From positions 1,240,001 to 1,304,000 of the forward strand of contig NZ_AMWJ02000002.1 of assembly GCF_000319305.2 (NCBI RefSeq): a DNA stretch of 64,000 bases, in the 5' to 3' direction. Below are positions 1 through 8,774 of this stretch, piece after piece; positions within the stretch are counted from its first letter, which is position 1, and the number at the start of each line of letters is the position of its first letter. Made by a program: the position numbers and the translations under genes. The notes beneath the pieces are model-generated. The model worked only from the letters and a program-made list of their open reading frames with translations, did no database searches and was not told where the DNA came from. The stretch comes from Pseudomonas bharatica CSV86 (GTDB lineage Bacteria; Pseudomonadota; Gammaproteobacteria; Pseudomonadales; Pseudomonadaceae).

Positions 1-187
1 CCGGGCCGTCCATGTACAGGTCGCAGATCGCCACGTCTACCGGACCACGGCGCTCCAGCATCTGCATGGCCGCCGCAACCGACTCGGCGACAAGCACATC
101 GAACACGCCATTGGCATTGAGCATCTGGTGCAGGGCCATGAGCTGAAAGGGATGGTCTTCGAGGATCAGGACCTTGAGCGAGTGCAT
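1..187 (-). CDS. Response regulator receiver domain protein (partial, 3' end outside window)
   Basis: The 62 visible residues begin MHSLKVLILEDHPFQ and form the first half of a CheY-like receiver domain. The acidic pair LEDH lies after beta-1, and the phospho-acceptor region reads VDVAICDLYMDGP, with the Asp of CDLYMDG as the likely phosphorylation site. The gene runs off the left edge, so the output domain cannot be seen. LuxR-type or diguanylate cyclase/EAL outputs are both common with this receiver type in Pseudomonas. It would act in the cytoplasm as part of a two-component system whose kinase is not in the window. Confidence 0.8.
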   Translation of the reverse strand, partial: MHSLKVLILEDHPFQLMALHQMLNANGVFDVLVAESVAAAMQMLERRGPVDVAICDLYMDGP

Positions 188-380
188 TGGGCAGGCCTCC
201 GTGATGGCACGAAGCTGCGACTCTAGGGAAAGTGTGCGAGGCGACCTATAGGAAAAATCCGAAAGAACGGTGAATATTTCCGACTAGGGATCTGACGGTA
301 GATCAGGAAATGGCTGCCTTGTGCGCTTGGTATCTGCGGCGGCAGGATTGTTGGTGTATGCAAGCCCAGGGAGCCTTTCA

Positions 381-557
381 ATGACGATCAACCCGATCCG
401 TACCGATGACGATTTGCGCGCTGCACTGGAACGGCTTGAAGCCATTTATCAGGCGGAGCGTGAAACGCCCGAAGCCATTGAAATGGAGGCGTTGGTGGCT
501 GCGATCAGTGTGTATGAAAGCGAGCACTACTTACTGGCTGATCGCAGGATTACGTAG
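381..557 (+). CDS. Short HigA-like antitoxin N-terminal remnant
   Basis: This 58-residue ORF starts MTINPIRTDDDLRAALERLE and contains ETPEAIEMEALV and YESEHY. These resemble the N-terminal segment of HigA-type antitoxins, normally about 120 residues with a following HTH domain. The HTH part is missing: the frame stops 13 codons after YESEHY and REP sequence begins about 40 bases later. A plausible ribosome binding site AGGGAG lies upstream of the ATG. No HigB-like toxin gene is adjacent. It is probably a truncated leftover, though a functional short protein cannot be excluded. Confidence 0.5.
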   Translation: MTINPIRTDDDLRAALERLEAIYQAERETPEAIEMEALVAAISVYESEHYLLADRRIT

Positions 558-599
558 GAGCGTCTGCCATCGGCCCGAGATGTGTAGATACCCATGCTC

Positions 600-850
600 A
601 TCGCTGGCAAGCCAGCTCCCACAGGTTTCTCGGCCAGCCGTAGATTTTGTGTTCGACACGGTCACTGTGGGAGCTGGCTTGCCAGCGATTGCGGTGGTGC
701 GGCTACGAGAGTAATCGCGGGTGCCCCCCACAGGGTACGCGTTGTGCCTTGGAACTGTTCTCTGTACGACAGCGCAGCCCGAAAGGCTGGGCGGACTCCC
801 ACAGGTCCTGTGAATGCCGCACCTTGTGTGACTGGCTTGCCGGACCGCTG
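600..850. repeat. REP (BIME-like) pair plus degenerate REP copies
   Basis: Two copies of the window's main REP core face each other at 600-626 and 665-690. Further decayed copies follow (for example 712-740 and 781-843, recognisable by CCCACAGG and GGCTTGCC fragments). They fill most of the gene-free stretch 558-893 between the HigA-like remnant and the thrC terminator. I see no coding potential in this stretch. Confidence 0.8.
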
Positions 851-893
851 CACCGCAGTGATGAGGCCAGCGATTTGCCGGCACTCACGCATT

Positions 894-921
894 AAAAAGC
901 CCGTCACTGAGGACGGGCTTT
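894..921 (-). terminator. Rho-independent terminator of hom-thrC
   Basis: Read on the minus strand, the stem GCCCGTC/GACGGGC with a 6-base loop is followed by a T run. It begins 17 bases after the thrC stop. Confidence 0.85.
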
Positions 922-937
922 CTTCACCGCGTACCGC

Positions 938-2347
938 TTACAGCGGCTTGCCACGATTGCCGTGCTGACTTACGAACGCCTGGACCTTGCCCAGGTCATT
1001 GGCCAGTACGGTGCACTTTTCCTCCCGCGAGAACAGGTCTGCCAGGTGCGCTGGCAGTTCCAGTGCCTTGCCGACACCGGCCTTTTCCACCGCTTCCGGG
1101 AATTTGACCGGATGCGCGGTGCCGAGCACCACCATTGGGGTGTCCAGGCTGCGGCGGCATTCGCGGGCGGCCTTGACGCCAATGGCGGTGTGCGGGTCCA
1201 GCACTTCGCCAGTCTGGGCGAAGACTTCGGCGATGGTTTCGCAGGTCTGTGCGTCGTCCACGGCCAGGGAGTCGAACAGCTTGCGCGCTTCGGTCCAGCG
1301 ATCCTGCTCGACGCTGAAGCCGCCACCCTGCTTGAAGCTGGCCATCAGTTCGGCGATCGCCGCGCCGTTGCGGCCGTGCAGGTCGAACAGCAGGCGCTCG
1401 AAGTTCGAGGAAACCATGATGTCCATGGACGGCGACAGGGTCGCGTGCAGGGTTTCCTTGACGTACTGGTTGCCGCTCATGAAGCGGTGCAGGATGTCGT
1501 TGCGGTTGGTGGCGACGATCAGTTGGCTGATCGGCAGGCCCATGTTGCGCGCCAGGTAGCCGGCGAAGATGTCGCCGAAGTTGCCGGTCGGCACCGAAAA
1601 CGCCACGGAACGGGCCGGGCCGCCGAGCTGCAGGGCCGCGTGGAAGTAGTAGACGATCTGGGCCATGATCCGCGCCCAGTTGATCGAGTTGACCGCCACC
1701 AGGCGAGTGCCCTTGAGGAAGCCCTGGTCGGCGAAGCTGGCCTTGACCATTTCCTGGCAGTCGTCGAAGTTGCCTTCGATGGCGATGTTATGGATGTTCT
1801 CGCCCATGATGGTGGTCATCTGGCGGCGCTGCACTTCCGACACACGCTGGTGCGGGTGGAGGATGAAGATGTCGACGTTGTCGCAGCGACGGCAGCCTTC
1901 GATGGCCGCAGAACCGGTGTCGCCGCTGGTGGCACCGATGATCACCACGCGCTCGCCGCGCTTGGCCAGGACGTGGTCCAGCAGGCGGCCGAGCAGTTGC
2001 AGGGCGAAGTCCTTGAACGCCAGGGTCGGGCCGTGGAACAGCTCGAGCACCCACTCGTTGCTGTTCAACTGGCGCAGCGGTGCCACTGCGGCGTGGGCGA
2101 ACTCGCCGTAGGTTTCTTCGAGGATCTTCTTGAAATCGGCATCGGCGATGCTGCCGGTAACGAACGGACGCATCACCCGGAACGCCAGCTCGTGGTACGG
2201 CAGGCCGGCCCAGGAAGCGATCTCTTCCTGGGTGAAGCGCGGAAGGTTTTCCGGAACGTAGAGGCCACCGTCACTGGCGAGGCCCGCCAGCAGGACGTCT
2301 TCGAAATTCAGGGCAGGAGCCTGGCCACGGGTACTGATATAGCGCAT
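938..2347 (-). CDS. thrC: Threonine synthase
   Basis: This PLP enzyme converts O-phospho-L-homoserine to L-threonine, the last step of threonine synthesis. The 469-residue protein begins MRYISTRGQAPALNFEDVLL, the typical start of the long bacterial ThrC class. The PLP lysine lies in the segment HGPTLAFKDFALQLLG, and the glycine-rich phosphate-binding part is GATSGDTGSAA. An upstream in-frame extension reaches to 2473, but it overlaps hom and does not look like ThrC, so the ATG at 2347 was chosen. It follows hom by 49 bases on the same strand and ends at a clear terminator, so hom-thrC is probably one transcript. Confidence 0.97.
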   Translation of the reverse strand: MRYISTRGQAPALNFEDVLLAGLASDGGLYVPENLPRFTQEEIASWAGLPYHELAFRVMRPFVTGSIADADFKKILEETYGEFAHAAVAPLRQLNSNEWVLELFHGPTLAFKDFALQLLGRLLDHVLAKRGERVVIIGATSGDTGSAAIEGCRRCDNVDIFILHPHQRVSEVQRRQMTTIMGENIHNIAIEGNFDDCQEMVKASFADQGFLKGTRLVAVNSINWARIMAQIVYYFHAALQLGGPARSVAFSVPTGNFGDIFAGYLARNMGLPISQLIVATNRNDILHRFMSGNQYVKETLHATLSPSMDIMVSSNFERLLFDLHGRNGAAIAELMASFKQGGGFSVEQDRWTEARKLFDSLAVDDAQTCETIAEVFAQTGEVLDPHTAIGVKAARECRRSLDTPMVVLGTAHPVKFPEAVEKAGVGKALELPAHLADLFSREEKCTVLANDLGKVQAFVSQHGNRGKPL

Positions 2348-2396
2348 TTGGGCAAACCTATGATTCAAGCGGCGGGCCTCGGCCCGCCGCAGACGA

Positions 2397-3701
2397 TTAA
2401 TTGAGCTGTTCGACGCGGATCCGCACGACCTTGCCGACCACATCCTGCAGGGCTTCCAGGGCGACGATGGCATCGTTCATGCGCTGTTCCTGCACCTCGT
2501 GGGTAAGCAGGATCATCGGTACCAGGCCGTCCTGTTCCTCGACGTCCTTCTGCATGATCGATTCGATGTTGATGCCACGCTCGGAGAGGATGCTCGCTAC
2601 CTGCGCCAGTACGCCCGGGTGGTCCTTGGCCTGGATGCGCAGGTAGTACGCGGTCTGGCAGGCTTCGATCGGCAGGATCGGGTGGGCGGACAGCGAGTCC
2701 GGCTGGAAGGCCAGGTGCGGTACGCGGTTTTCCGGGTCGGAGGTCATGGCGCGAACCACGTCCACCAGGTCGGCGACCACCGAGGAAGCGGTTGGCTCCA
2801 TGCCGGCGCCGGCACCGTAGAACAGGGTCGAACCCGCGGCGTCGCCGTTGACCATCACTGCGTTCATCACGCCGTTGACGTTGGCGATCAGGCGGTCGGC
2901 CGGGATCAGGGTCGGGTGCACCCGCAGCTCGATGCCGGCGGCGGTGCTGCGCGCAACGCCGAGGTGCTTGATGCGGTAGCCCAGGGCTTCGGCGTAGTTC
3001 ACGTCGGCGGTGGTCAGCTGGGTGATGCCTTCGGTGTAGGCCTTGTCGAACTGCAGCGGGATGCCGAAGGCGATGGACGCGAGGATGGTCAGCTTGTGCG
3101 CGGCATCGATGCCTTCGACGTCGAAGGTCGGGTCGGCTTCGGCGTAACCCAGGGCCTGGGCTTCGGCCAGCACGTCAGGGAAGGTACGGCCCTTCTCGCG
3201 CATCTCGGTAAGGATGAAGTTGCCGGTGCCGTTGATGATGCCGGCAACCCAGTTGATGCGGTTGGCCGACAGGCCTTCGCGGATCGCCTTGATCACCGGG
3301 ATGCCGCCGGCCACGGCCGCCTCGAAGGCGACGATGACGCCCTTCTCGCGGGCGCGGGCGAAGATTTCGTTGCCGTGCACCGCGATCAACGCCTTGTTCG
3401 CGGTGACCACGTGCTTGCCATTGTCGATGGCCTTGAGCACCAGGTCGCGGGCCACGGTGTAGCCGCCAATCAGTTCAATGACGATATCGATATCGGGGTT
3501 GCTCGCTACCTCGAACACGTCAGCGGTAATGGGGGTACCGGTAATCTGGCAGTTCGGGTTGGGCGAACGCATGGCAATCTGTGCCACTTCGATTCCACGC
3601 CCGGCGCGGCGGGCGATTTCCTCGGCGTTACGCTTAAGTACATTGAAGGTTCCGCCACCGACGGTCCCCAACCCACAGATGCCTACTTTGACCGGTTTCA
3701 C
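2397..3701 (-). CDS. hom: Homoserine dehydrogenase
   Basis: This enzyme reduces aspartate-semialdehyde to homoserine with NAD(P)H, at the branch point to threonine and methionine. The 434-residue protein starts MKPVKVGICGLGTVGGGT, a Rossmann GxGxxG dinucleotide fold. The catalytic domain contains GIINGTGNFILTEM and EADPTFDVEGIDAAHK. A C-terminal ACT domain (from about residue 350, DHPGVLAQVASIL) is the usual site of threonine feedback. Length and domain order are normal for the monofunctional enzyme. The dsbC terminator lies between dsbC and hom, so hom probably has its own promoter or depends on read-through. Confidence 0.97.
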   Translation of the reverse strand: MKPVKVGICGLGTVGGGTFNVLKRNAEEIARRAGRGIEVAQIAMRSPNPNCQITGTPITADVFEVASNPDIDIVIELIGGYTVARDLVLKAIDNGKHVVTANKALIAVHGNEIFARAREKGVIVAFEAAVAGGIPVIKAIREGLSANRINWVAGIINGTGNFILTEMREKGRTFPDVLAEAQALGYAEADPTFDVEGIDAAHKLTILASIAFGIPLQFDKAYTEGITQLTTADVNYAEALGYRIKHLGVARSTAAGIELRVHPTLIPADRLIANVNGVMNAVMVNGDAAGSTLFYGAGAGMEPTASSVVADLVDVVRAMTSDPENRVPHLAFQPDSLSAHPILPIEACQTAYYLRIQAKDHPGVLAQVASILSERGINIESIMQKDVEEQDGLVPMILLTHEVQEQRMNDAIVALEALQDVVGKVVRIRVEQLN

Positions 3702-3743
3702 TGTGAACTCCCCATTGAACGGCCAGCCCCTCGGCCAGCCGTG

Positions 3744-3772
3744 AAAAAAGCCGTCTCCCCATGAAGACGGCC
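3744..3772 (-). terminator. Rho-independent terminator after dsbC
   Basis: On the minus strand the stem GCCGTCT/AGACGGC has an 8-base loop and is followed by TTTTTT. It lies just after the dsbC stop and upstream of hom. Confidence 0.85.
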
Positions 3773-3787
3773 CACTGATTGATTACA

Positions 3788-4519
3788 TTACTTGGCGCCG
3801 GCCAGGGCCAGCGCGGCCACTTGCTTGGCCGGCTGGTAGCCCGGGATCACCTGGCCATCCTCGAGGACGATGGCCGGGGTGCCGTTGACACCGATCGACT
3901 GGCCCATGGCGAACTGCTTGCTCACCGGGTTCTCGCACTTGGCGGCCTTGATTTCCTTGCCGCCGATCATCTTGTCGAGGGCCGAGTTGCGGTCCTTGGA
4001 ACACCAGACCGCCTGCAGCTGTTCATCACCCGGCGAGCCGAGGCCCTGGCGCGGGAAGGCGACATAGCGCACTTCGACACCGAGCCTGTTCAGTTCGGCG
4101 ACTTCTTCGTGCAGCTTGTGGCAATACGGGCAGGTGGTGTCGGTAAAGACGGTGATATGCGACTTGGCCTGGCCCTTGGCCGGATAGACCACCATGTCAG
4201 AGGTCGGAATGCCGTTGATGGTCTTGGCGATGCCGGCACGCTCGGACTTCTCGGTGAGGTTCACCGGCTGGCCGTCCTTCACCTCGTACAGGTTGCCCTG
4301 CACCACATACTGGCCGTTAGCACTGGCATACAGGACGCGACCGCCCTGCAGCTTGACTTCGTACAGGCCGTTGAACGGGCTCTTTTCGATGCTCTCCACC
4401 GGGATGTCGGCAGCCAGCGACTTCAGCGTTTCGCGAATCGCCTTGTCGGCCTCGTCGGCCACGGCGAACGAGGTGACCAGCGCCAGGGCGGCGGCCGCGA
4501 GGGTCTGGATCAAGCGCAT
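3788..4519 (-). CDS. dsbC: Periplasmic thiol:disulfide isomerase DsbC
   Basis: DsbC shuffles wrong disulfide bonds in periplasmic proteins and is kept reduced by DsbD. The 243-residue protein has a signal peptide (MRLIQTLAAAALALVTSFAVA, cleavage near residue 21). An N-terminal dimerisation domain follows (about 22-85). The thioredoxin-fold domain carries the active site TCPYCHKLH and the cis-proline segment VNGTPAIV. A second cysteine pair (VWCSKD and AAKCEN) matches the structural disulfide of the family. In many Pseudomonas genomes dsbC sits between xerD and hom, as here. Confidence 0.95.
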   Translation of the reverse strand: MRLIQTLAAAALALVTSFAVADEADKAIRETLKSLAADIPVESIEKSPFNGLYEVKLQGGRVLYASANGQYVVQGNLYEVKDGQPVNLTEKSERAGIAKTINGIPTSDMVVYPAKGQAKSHITVFTDTTCPYCHKLHEEVAELNRLGVEVRYVAFPRQGLGSPGDEQLQAVWCSKDRNSALDKMIGGKEIKAAKCENPVSKQFAMGQSIGVNGTPAIVLEDGQVIPGYQPAKQVAALALAGAK

Positions 4520-4659
4520 GAGGGGAAAACTCCTTGCATAGGACCGGAATAGGGACGCCCGTGCTGAAAACGCGGGATTTCGCCGGCCCAGGACGTGAAC
4601 ATTGGAAGACTACCACATTCACTGCCCTGTACACGGGCCGTCGAGAAGCCGAATAGCGG

Positions 4660-5556
4660 CTAGCCCCGTGGATGATGACGGGCATGCAGCTCCTGCAGGC
4701 GGGCCTTGGCGACATGGGTATAGATCTGGGTGGTGGAGAGATCGCTATGGCCGAGGAGCATCTGCACCACCCTCAGGTCGGCGCCGTGGTTGAGCAGGTG
4801 AGTGGCAAAGGCGTGGCGCAGGGTGTGCGGCGACAGCGTCTTGCCGATACCGGCGACTTTCGCGTGGTGCTTGATACGGTGCCAGAAGGTCTGGCGAGTC
4901 ATCTGCTCGCCCCGCTGGCTGGGAAACAGCACATCACTGGGCTGCCCCTTGAGCAGGTCGGCCCGCCCATCGCGCAGGTAGCGCTCGATCCACAGCACCG
5001 CCTCCTCGCCCATGGGTACCAGGCGCTCCTTGCTGCCCTTGCCCATCACCCGCAGCACGCCCTGGCGCAGGTTGATCTGGTCGAGGGTCAGGCTGACCAG
5101 TTCGGTTACCCGCAGGCCACAGGCATACAGCACCTCGAGCATGGCGCGGTCGCGCTGGCCGATGGCTTCGCTGAGATCCGGGGCCCGCAACAGGGCTTCC
5201 ACATCCGCTTCGGACAGGGACTTGGGCAATGGTCGCCCCAACTGCGGCATGTCCACCTGCAGGGTCGGATCGACCTCTATCAGCTTTTCCCGCAGCAGAT
5301 AACGATAGAAACCACGCGCACCGGAGAGGAAACGCGCCGTGGAACGGGGCTTGTACCCCTGGTCCAGGCGCCATGCCAGGTGATCGAGGATCAGCTCGCG
5401 GCCCGCGTCTGGCAGGGCGATGCCCTTGTCCTGCAACCAGCCGTTAAACAGGGCGAGGTCGCTGCGATAGGAGGCACGGGTGTTGTCTGAAAGGCCTTTC
5501 TCGAGCCACAAGGCATCGAGGAACTGGTCGATCAGGGGATGGTCGATGGCGGGCAT
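4660..5556 (-). CDS. xerD: Site-specific tyrosine recombinase XerD
   Basis: XerD acts with XerC at dif to resolve chromosome dimers at the FtsK-bearing septum. The 298-residue protein starts MPAIDHPLIDQFLDALWLEK. It has an N-terminal SAM-like core-binding domain (about 1-95) and a C-terminal catalytic domain. The visible catalytic residues are Arg in GLRVTELVSL, His and Arg in HTLRHAFATH, His in LLGHSDLSTT and Tyr in QIYTHV. The frame stays open far upstream into the antiporter gene, but the ATG at 5556 gives the normal XerD length. It is divergent from the antiporter. Confidence 0.96.
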   Translation of the reverse strand: MPAIDHPLIDQFLDALWLEKGLSDNTRASYRSDLALFNGWLQDKGIALPDAGRELILDHLAWRLDQGYKPRSTARFLSGARGFYRYLLREKLIEVDPTLQVDMPQLGRPLPKSLSEADVEALLRAPDLSEAIGQRDRAMLEVLYACGLRVTELVSLTLDQINLRQGVLRVMGKGSKERLVPMGEEAVLWIERYLRDGRADLLKGQPSDVLFPSQRGEQMTRQTFWHRIKHHAKVAGIGKTLSPHTLRHAFATHLLNHGADLRVVQMLLGHSDLSTTQIYTHVAKARLQELHARHHPRG

Positions 5557-5634
5557 GACAACTCGGAAAACACAGGATGAAAACGCTGAAAGACCGCTAG
5601 TCTTCCATAACCATGCCGGCATAGGGAAATCCGA

Positions 5635-7176
5635 ATGAGCGAGCAACAGATCCTGCTGACGTTTGGCGGCATAGGGCTGGCGGCACTGGGCTGCCAGTGG
5701 CTGGCCTGGCGCCTGAAGCTGCCGGCGATCCTCTTTCTCCTGCTTGGCGGCATCCTTGTCGGTCCGGTGCTGGGCTGGCTCGATCCGCAGGCCATGTTCG
5801 GCCCGTTGCTGATGCCGCTGGTATCCCTGGCGGTGGCTTTGATCCTGTTCGAGGGCAGCCTGACCCTGCACCTCTCGCAATGGCGCGATATCGGCGCCGT
5901 CGTGCAGCGCATGGTGACCCTCGGGGCACTGGCGACCTGGATCGTCATCGCCCTGGCCACCCACTGGCTGCTGGGTTTCGACTGGCCGCTGGCGGTGCTG
6001 TTCGGCACCCTTACCCTGGTCACCGGTCCGACGGTGATCGTACCCATGCTGCGGGTAGTGCGTCCCAAGGCGACCATCGCCAATATCCTGCGCTGGGAAG
6101 GAATCGTCATCGACCCGATCGGCGCACTGCTGGCCGTGGTGGTGTACAGCTTCATCATTGCCAGCGCCGCCGACGAAGGCCTGAGCCAGAGCCTGAAGAC
6201 CTTCGCCGGGGTGCTGTTCTGCGGTTGCGCCTTTGGCGCGGCGGGTGGCTGGTTGCTCGGTCAGGTGATGCGCGAACAATGGCTGCCGGAATACCTGCAC
6301 AACCTGGCTTCGCTGGCGGCGGTGCTGGGAATTTTCGTCGCGGCCAACCAGGTCATGGCCGAATCCGGGCTGCTGGCGGTCACGGTCATGGGCATGTGGC
6401 TGGCCAATATGAAAGGCGTGGATGTGCGGCAGATCCTGCATTTCAAGGAAAACCTCAGCGTGCTGTTGATTTCCGGGCTGTTCATCCTGCTGGCAGCGCG
6501 TCTCGACCTGAACGCCCTGCTCGGTCTTGGCCCCGCAGTGCTGGCTCTACTGCTGGTCATCCAGTTGATTGCCCGGCCGCTGAATGTCGCCCTTTCGACC
6601 TGGGGGTCGCCGCTGACCTGGCGGGAGCGCGCTTTGCTGGCCTGGGTCGCGCCGCGGGGCATAGTCGCTGCTGCCGTGTCGGCGATCTTCGCCATCCGCC
6701 TGGATGAAGCCGGGCATGAAGGCGCCCTGCTCCTGGTGCCACTGACCTTCGCCGTGATCATCGGCACTGTGGTCCTGCAAAGTGCTACCGCACGTCCCCT
6801 GGCGCGCCTGCTGAAAGTGGCGGACCCGGCGCCCAGCGGTTTCCTCATCGTCGGCGCCAACCCGCCGGCGCGGGCCATCGGCAAGGCGTTGCAGGAGATG
6901 GGCTGCCGGGTACTGCTGACCGACTCCAGCTGGGAGAACATCTGCGCGGCGCGCATGGACGGGCTACCGACCTATTTCGGCAACCCGGCGTCACAACATG
7001 CTGAAGTCCACCTGGATCTGGTCGGCCTCGGGCATCTGCTCGGGCTGTCCTCCGCCGGCGAGCTGAATGCGCTGGCGTGCATGCGCTTCCGTCATGAGTT
7101 CGGCCCGCAACGCCTGTTCGCCCTGGCCAGCGGCCTTGAGGTCAGGCGCAGCGACAAGCACCGTGCCAGTCACTAA
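5635..7176 (+). CDS. Cation:proton antiporter (NhaP/CPA1 type), interrupted by an in-frame stop
   Basis: The protein looks like a Na+(K+)/H+ antiporter of the inner membrane. About 12 hydrophobic segments span residues 5-395, with the transport-core motifs LILFEGSLTLHLSQW and GPTVIVPMLRVVRPK, followed by GIVIDPIGALLAVV. The cytoplasmic C-terminal half starts a TrkA-N-like nucleotide-binding fold (SGFLIVGANPPARAIG). Translation ends at TAA 7174-7176 after DKHRASH. The same frame then continues coherently for another 86 codons to 7434, so the intact gene would encode about 599 residues. The membrane domain is complete, and only the tail is lost. Confidence 0.85.
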   Translation: MSEQQILLTFGGIGLAALGCQWLAWRLKLPAILFLLLGGILVGPVLGWLDPQAMFGPLLMPLVSLAVALILFEGSLTLHLSQWRDIGAVVQRMVTLGALATWIVIALATHWLLGFDWPLAVLFGTLTLVTGPTVIVPMLRVVRPKATIANILRWEGIVIDPIGALLAVVVYSFIIASAADEGLSQSLKTFAGVLFCGCAFGAAGGWLLGQVMREQWLPEYLHNLASLAAVLGIFVAANQVMAESGLLAVTVMGMWLANMKGVDVRQILHFKENLSVLLISGLFILLAARLDLNALLGLGPAVLALLLVIQLIARPLNVALSTWGSPLTWRERALLAWVAPRGIVAAAVSAIFAIRLDEAGHEGALLLVPLTFAVIIGTVVLQSATARPLARLLKVADPAPSGFLIVGANPPARAIGKALQEMGCRVLLTDSSWENICAARMDGLPTYFGNPASQHAEVHLDLVGLGHLLGLSSAGELNALACMRFRHEFGPQRLFALASGLEVRRSDKHRASH

Positions 7177-7434
7177 CACCGTGGCGAGGCCCTGGGCAGC
7201 CAGGCACTGACCTATGTGCAACTGGCCAACCAGTTGCACCAGGGCGCCGAGCTATACAGCACGCACCTTACCGAGGCATTTGGCTGGGAGGCCTATCAAG
7301 CGTTGCATGGCGAGCGAGCGACGCTGTTGTTCGCCCGTGATGCCCAGGGCTGGGTGCATGTGTTCAGCCCGGACAGCCAGCCCAGGCCGGGAACCGGCTG
7401 GACATTGCTGGCGTTGATCCAGCCTCGGGACTGA
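7177..7434 (+). pseudogene. Detached C-terminal tail of the antiporter
   Basis: This stretch is in the same reading frame as the antiporter and begins directly after its TAA. It encodes a sequence with good coding character (LTYVQLANQLHQGAELYS, AFGWEAYQALHGERATLLFA). It has no ribosome binding site of its own at the first ATG/GTG. A single change of TAA to CAA at 7174 would join it to the upstream gene as one 599-residue protein. It is best read as the 3' part of that gene, cut off by a nonsense mutation or a base-call error. Confidence 0.7.
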
Positions 7435-7472
7435 GACGGGCTCAGAAGCCGGGCAATACCAAGGAGCGACGC

Positions 7473-7556
7473 GGCCCCTGTGGGAGCTGGCTTGCCAGCG
7501 ATAGCTATGGTGAATTCACTAGAGCTATCGCTGGCAAGCCAGCTCCCACAGGGGCC
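7473..7556. repeat. Perfect inverted REP pair
   Basis: The arms 7473-7506 and 7523-7556 are 34-base perfect reverse complements with a 16-base loop. They contain the REP core GGGAGCTGGCTTGCCAGCGA. The element sits between the convergent antiporter and rplS genes and would form a very stable hairpin in RNA or single-stranded DNA. Confidence 0.9.
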
Positions 7557-7575
7557 GTGGCGATCTTGAAAATGC

Positions 7576-7604
7576 AAAAAGGGCAGCCCGAGGGCTGCCC
7601 TTTC
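7576..7604 (-). terminator. Terminator of the rpsP-rimM-trmD-rplS operon
   Basis: On the minus strand the stem GGGCAGCCC/GGGCTGCCC has a 2-base spacer and is followed by TTTTT. It lies 22 bases past the rplS stop. Confidence 0.85.
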
Positions 7605-7626
7605 TTTCGCAAAGGTCGGACTGGAC

Positions 7627-7977
7627 TCAGGCCAGTTTTTCCTTGATGCGAGCTGCTTTACCGGACAGGTCACGCAGGTAGTACAGCTTGGCTTTACGCA
7701 CGTCACCACGACGTTTCACGGCCAGGCTGTCGATTTGCGGGCTGTAGGTCTGGAAAGTACGCTCAACGCCAACACCGTTGGAGATCTTGCGAACGGTGAA
7801 CGCGCTGTTCAGACCACGGTTGCGCTTGGCGATTACAACGCCTTCGAACGCCTGCAGACGGGAACGATCGCCTTCCTTCACTTTCACCTGAACGACGATG
7901 GTGTCGCCCGGGGCAAAGGTAGGGATCTCTTTGCTCATCTGCTCAGCTTCGATCTGCTGAATGATTTTGTTGGTCAT
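7627..7977 (-). CDS. rplS: Large-subunit ribosomal protein bL19
   Basis: bL19 sits at the 30S-50S interface of the ribosome. The 116-residue protein has the family hallmarks FAPGDTIVVQVKVKEGDRSR, RLQAFEGVVIAKRNRG and YSPQIDSLAVKRRGDVRKAK. Length and start (MTNKIIQQIEAEQM) are normal. It is the last gene of the conserved rpsP-rimM-trmD-rplS operon, 41 bases after trmD and followed by a strong terminator. Confidence 0.98.
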   Translation of the reverse strand: MTNKIIQQIEAEQMSKEIPTFAPGDTIVVQVKVKEGDRSRLQAFEGVVIAKRNRGLNSAFTVRKISNGVGVERTFQTYSPQIDSLAVKRRGDVRKAKLYYLRDLSGKAARIKEKLA

Positions 7978-8018
7978 CTTGTGCTCCTAAGGCAAATCAC
8001 GGATTTACCATCGATACG

Positions 8019-8771
8019 TTAACTATCGTCCCGCTCGCGGATGTATTCCTCGAGCAGCTTCTTCTCTTCTCCAGAAAGTGAGCGACTTTCCAGAAGATCG
8101 GCGCGTCGTTCCCAGGTCCGCCCAAGGGACTGCTGCAAACGCCAACGCCGGATGTGTGCATGGTTGCCACTGAGCAACACGTCGGGTACACGCTGATCCG
8201 CATACACCTCGGGTCGGGTGTAGTGCGGGCAATCCAGCAGACCGTCGGTGAAGGAATCCTCCTCCGCCGAGTCCACATGCCCTAAAGCTCCGGGCAGCAG
8301 CCGCGTAACCGCATCGATCAGGACCATCGCCGGCAGCTCGCCGCCAGACAGTACATAGTCGCCAATCGACCACTCTTCATCGACATGAGCCTCGATAAAG
8401 CGCTCGTCGATGCCTTCGTAACGACCGGCAATCAGAATCAACGATTCATGGGTTGCCAGGTCCTTGACCGCCGACTGGTTCAGCTTGCGGCCTTGTGGCG
8501 AGAGGTAGATCACCTTCGCCGCTCCTCCGGTTGCCTGCCTGGCCTCGACCAGGGCGTCTTCCAGAGGCTTGATCTTCATCACCATGCCCGGACCACCGCC
8601 AAAAGGCCGATCATCCACCGTGTGGTGACGATCCGTGGTGTAGTCCCGCGGGTTCCAGCAGGTCAGTTGCAACAACCCCTGTTTCACCGCGCGGCTGGTA
8701 ATGCCGTACTCACTGATGGCCGAGAACATCTCGGGGAACAACGTGATGACTTCTACGCGCAGGCTCGCCAT
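8019..8771 (-). CDS. trmD: tRNA (guanine-N1-)-methyltransferase
   Basis: TrmD methylates G37 of tRNAs next to the anticodon with S-adenosylmethionine, which prevents +1 frameshifting. The 250-residue SPOUT-class protein starts MASLRVEVITLFPEMF. It contains DRPFGGGPGMVMKIKPL, RYEGIDERFI and the trefoil-knot SAM site YVLSGGELPAMVLIDA. The start lies 3 bases after the rimM stop, so translation is likely coupled. Confidence 0.98.
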   Translation of the reverse strand: MASLRVEVITLFPEMFSAISEYGITSRAVKQGLLQLTCWNPRDYTTDRHHTVDDRPFGGGPGMVMKIKPLEDALVEARQATGGAAKVIYLSPQGRKLNQSAVKDLATHESLILIAGRYEGIDERFIEAHVDEEWSIGDYVLSGGELPAMVLIDAVTRLLPGALGHVDSAEEDSFTDGLLDCPHYTRPEVYADQRVPDVLLSGNHAHIRRWRLQQSLGRTWERRADLLESRSLSGEEKKLLEEYIRERDDS

Positions 8772-8774
8772 CGC

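Noticed and set aside
962..3764. Long plus-strand frames opposite thrC and hom
   Set aside because: Shadows; no motifs and no ribosome binding sites.
5557..6441. N-terminal extension of xerD to 593 codons
   Set aside because: The added part is antisense to the antiporter; XerD is normally about 298 residues.
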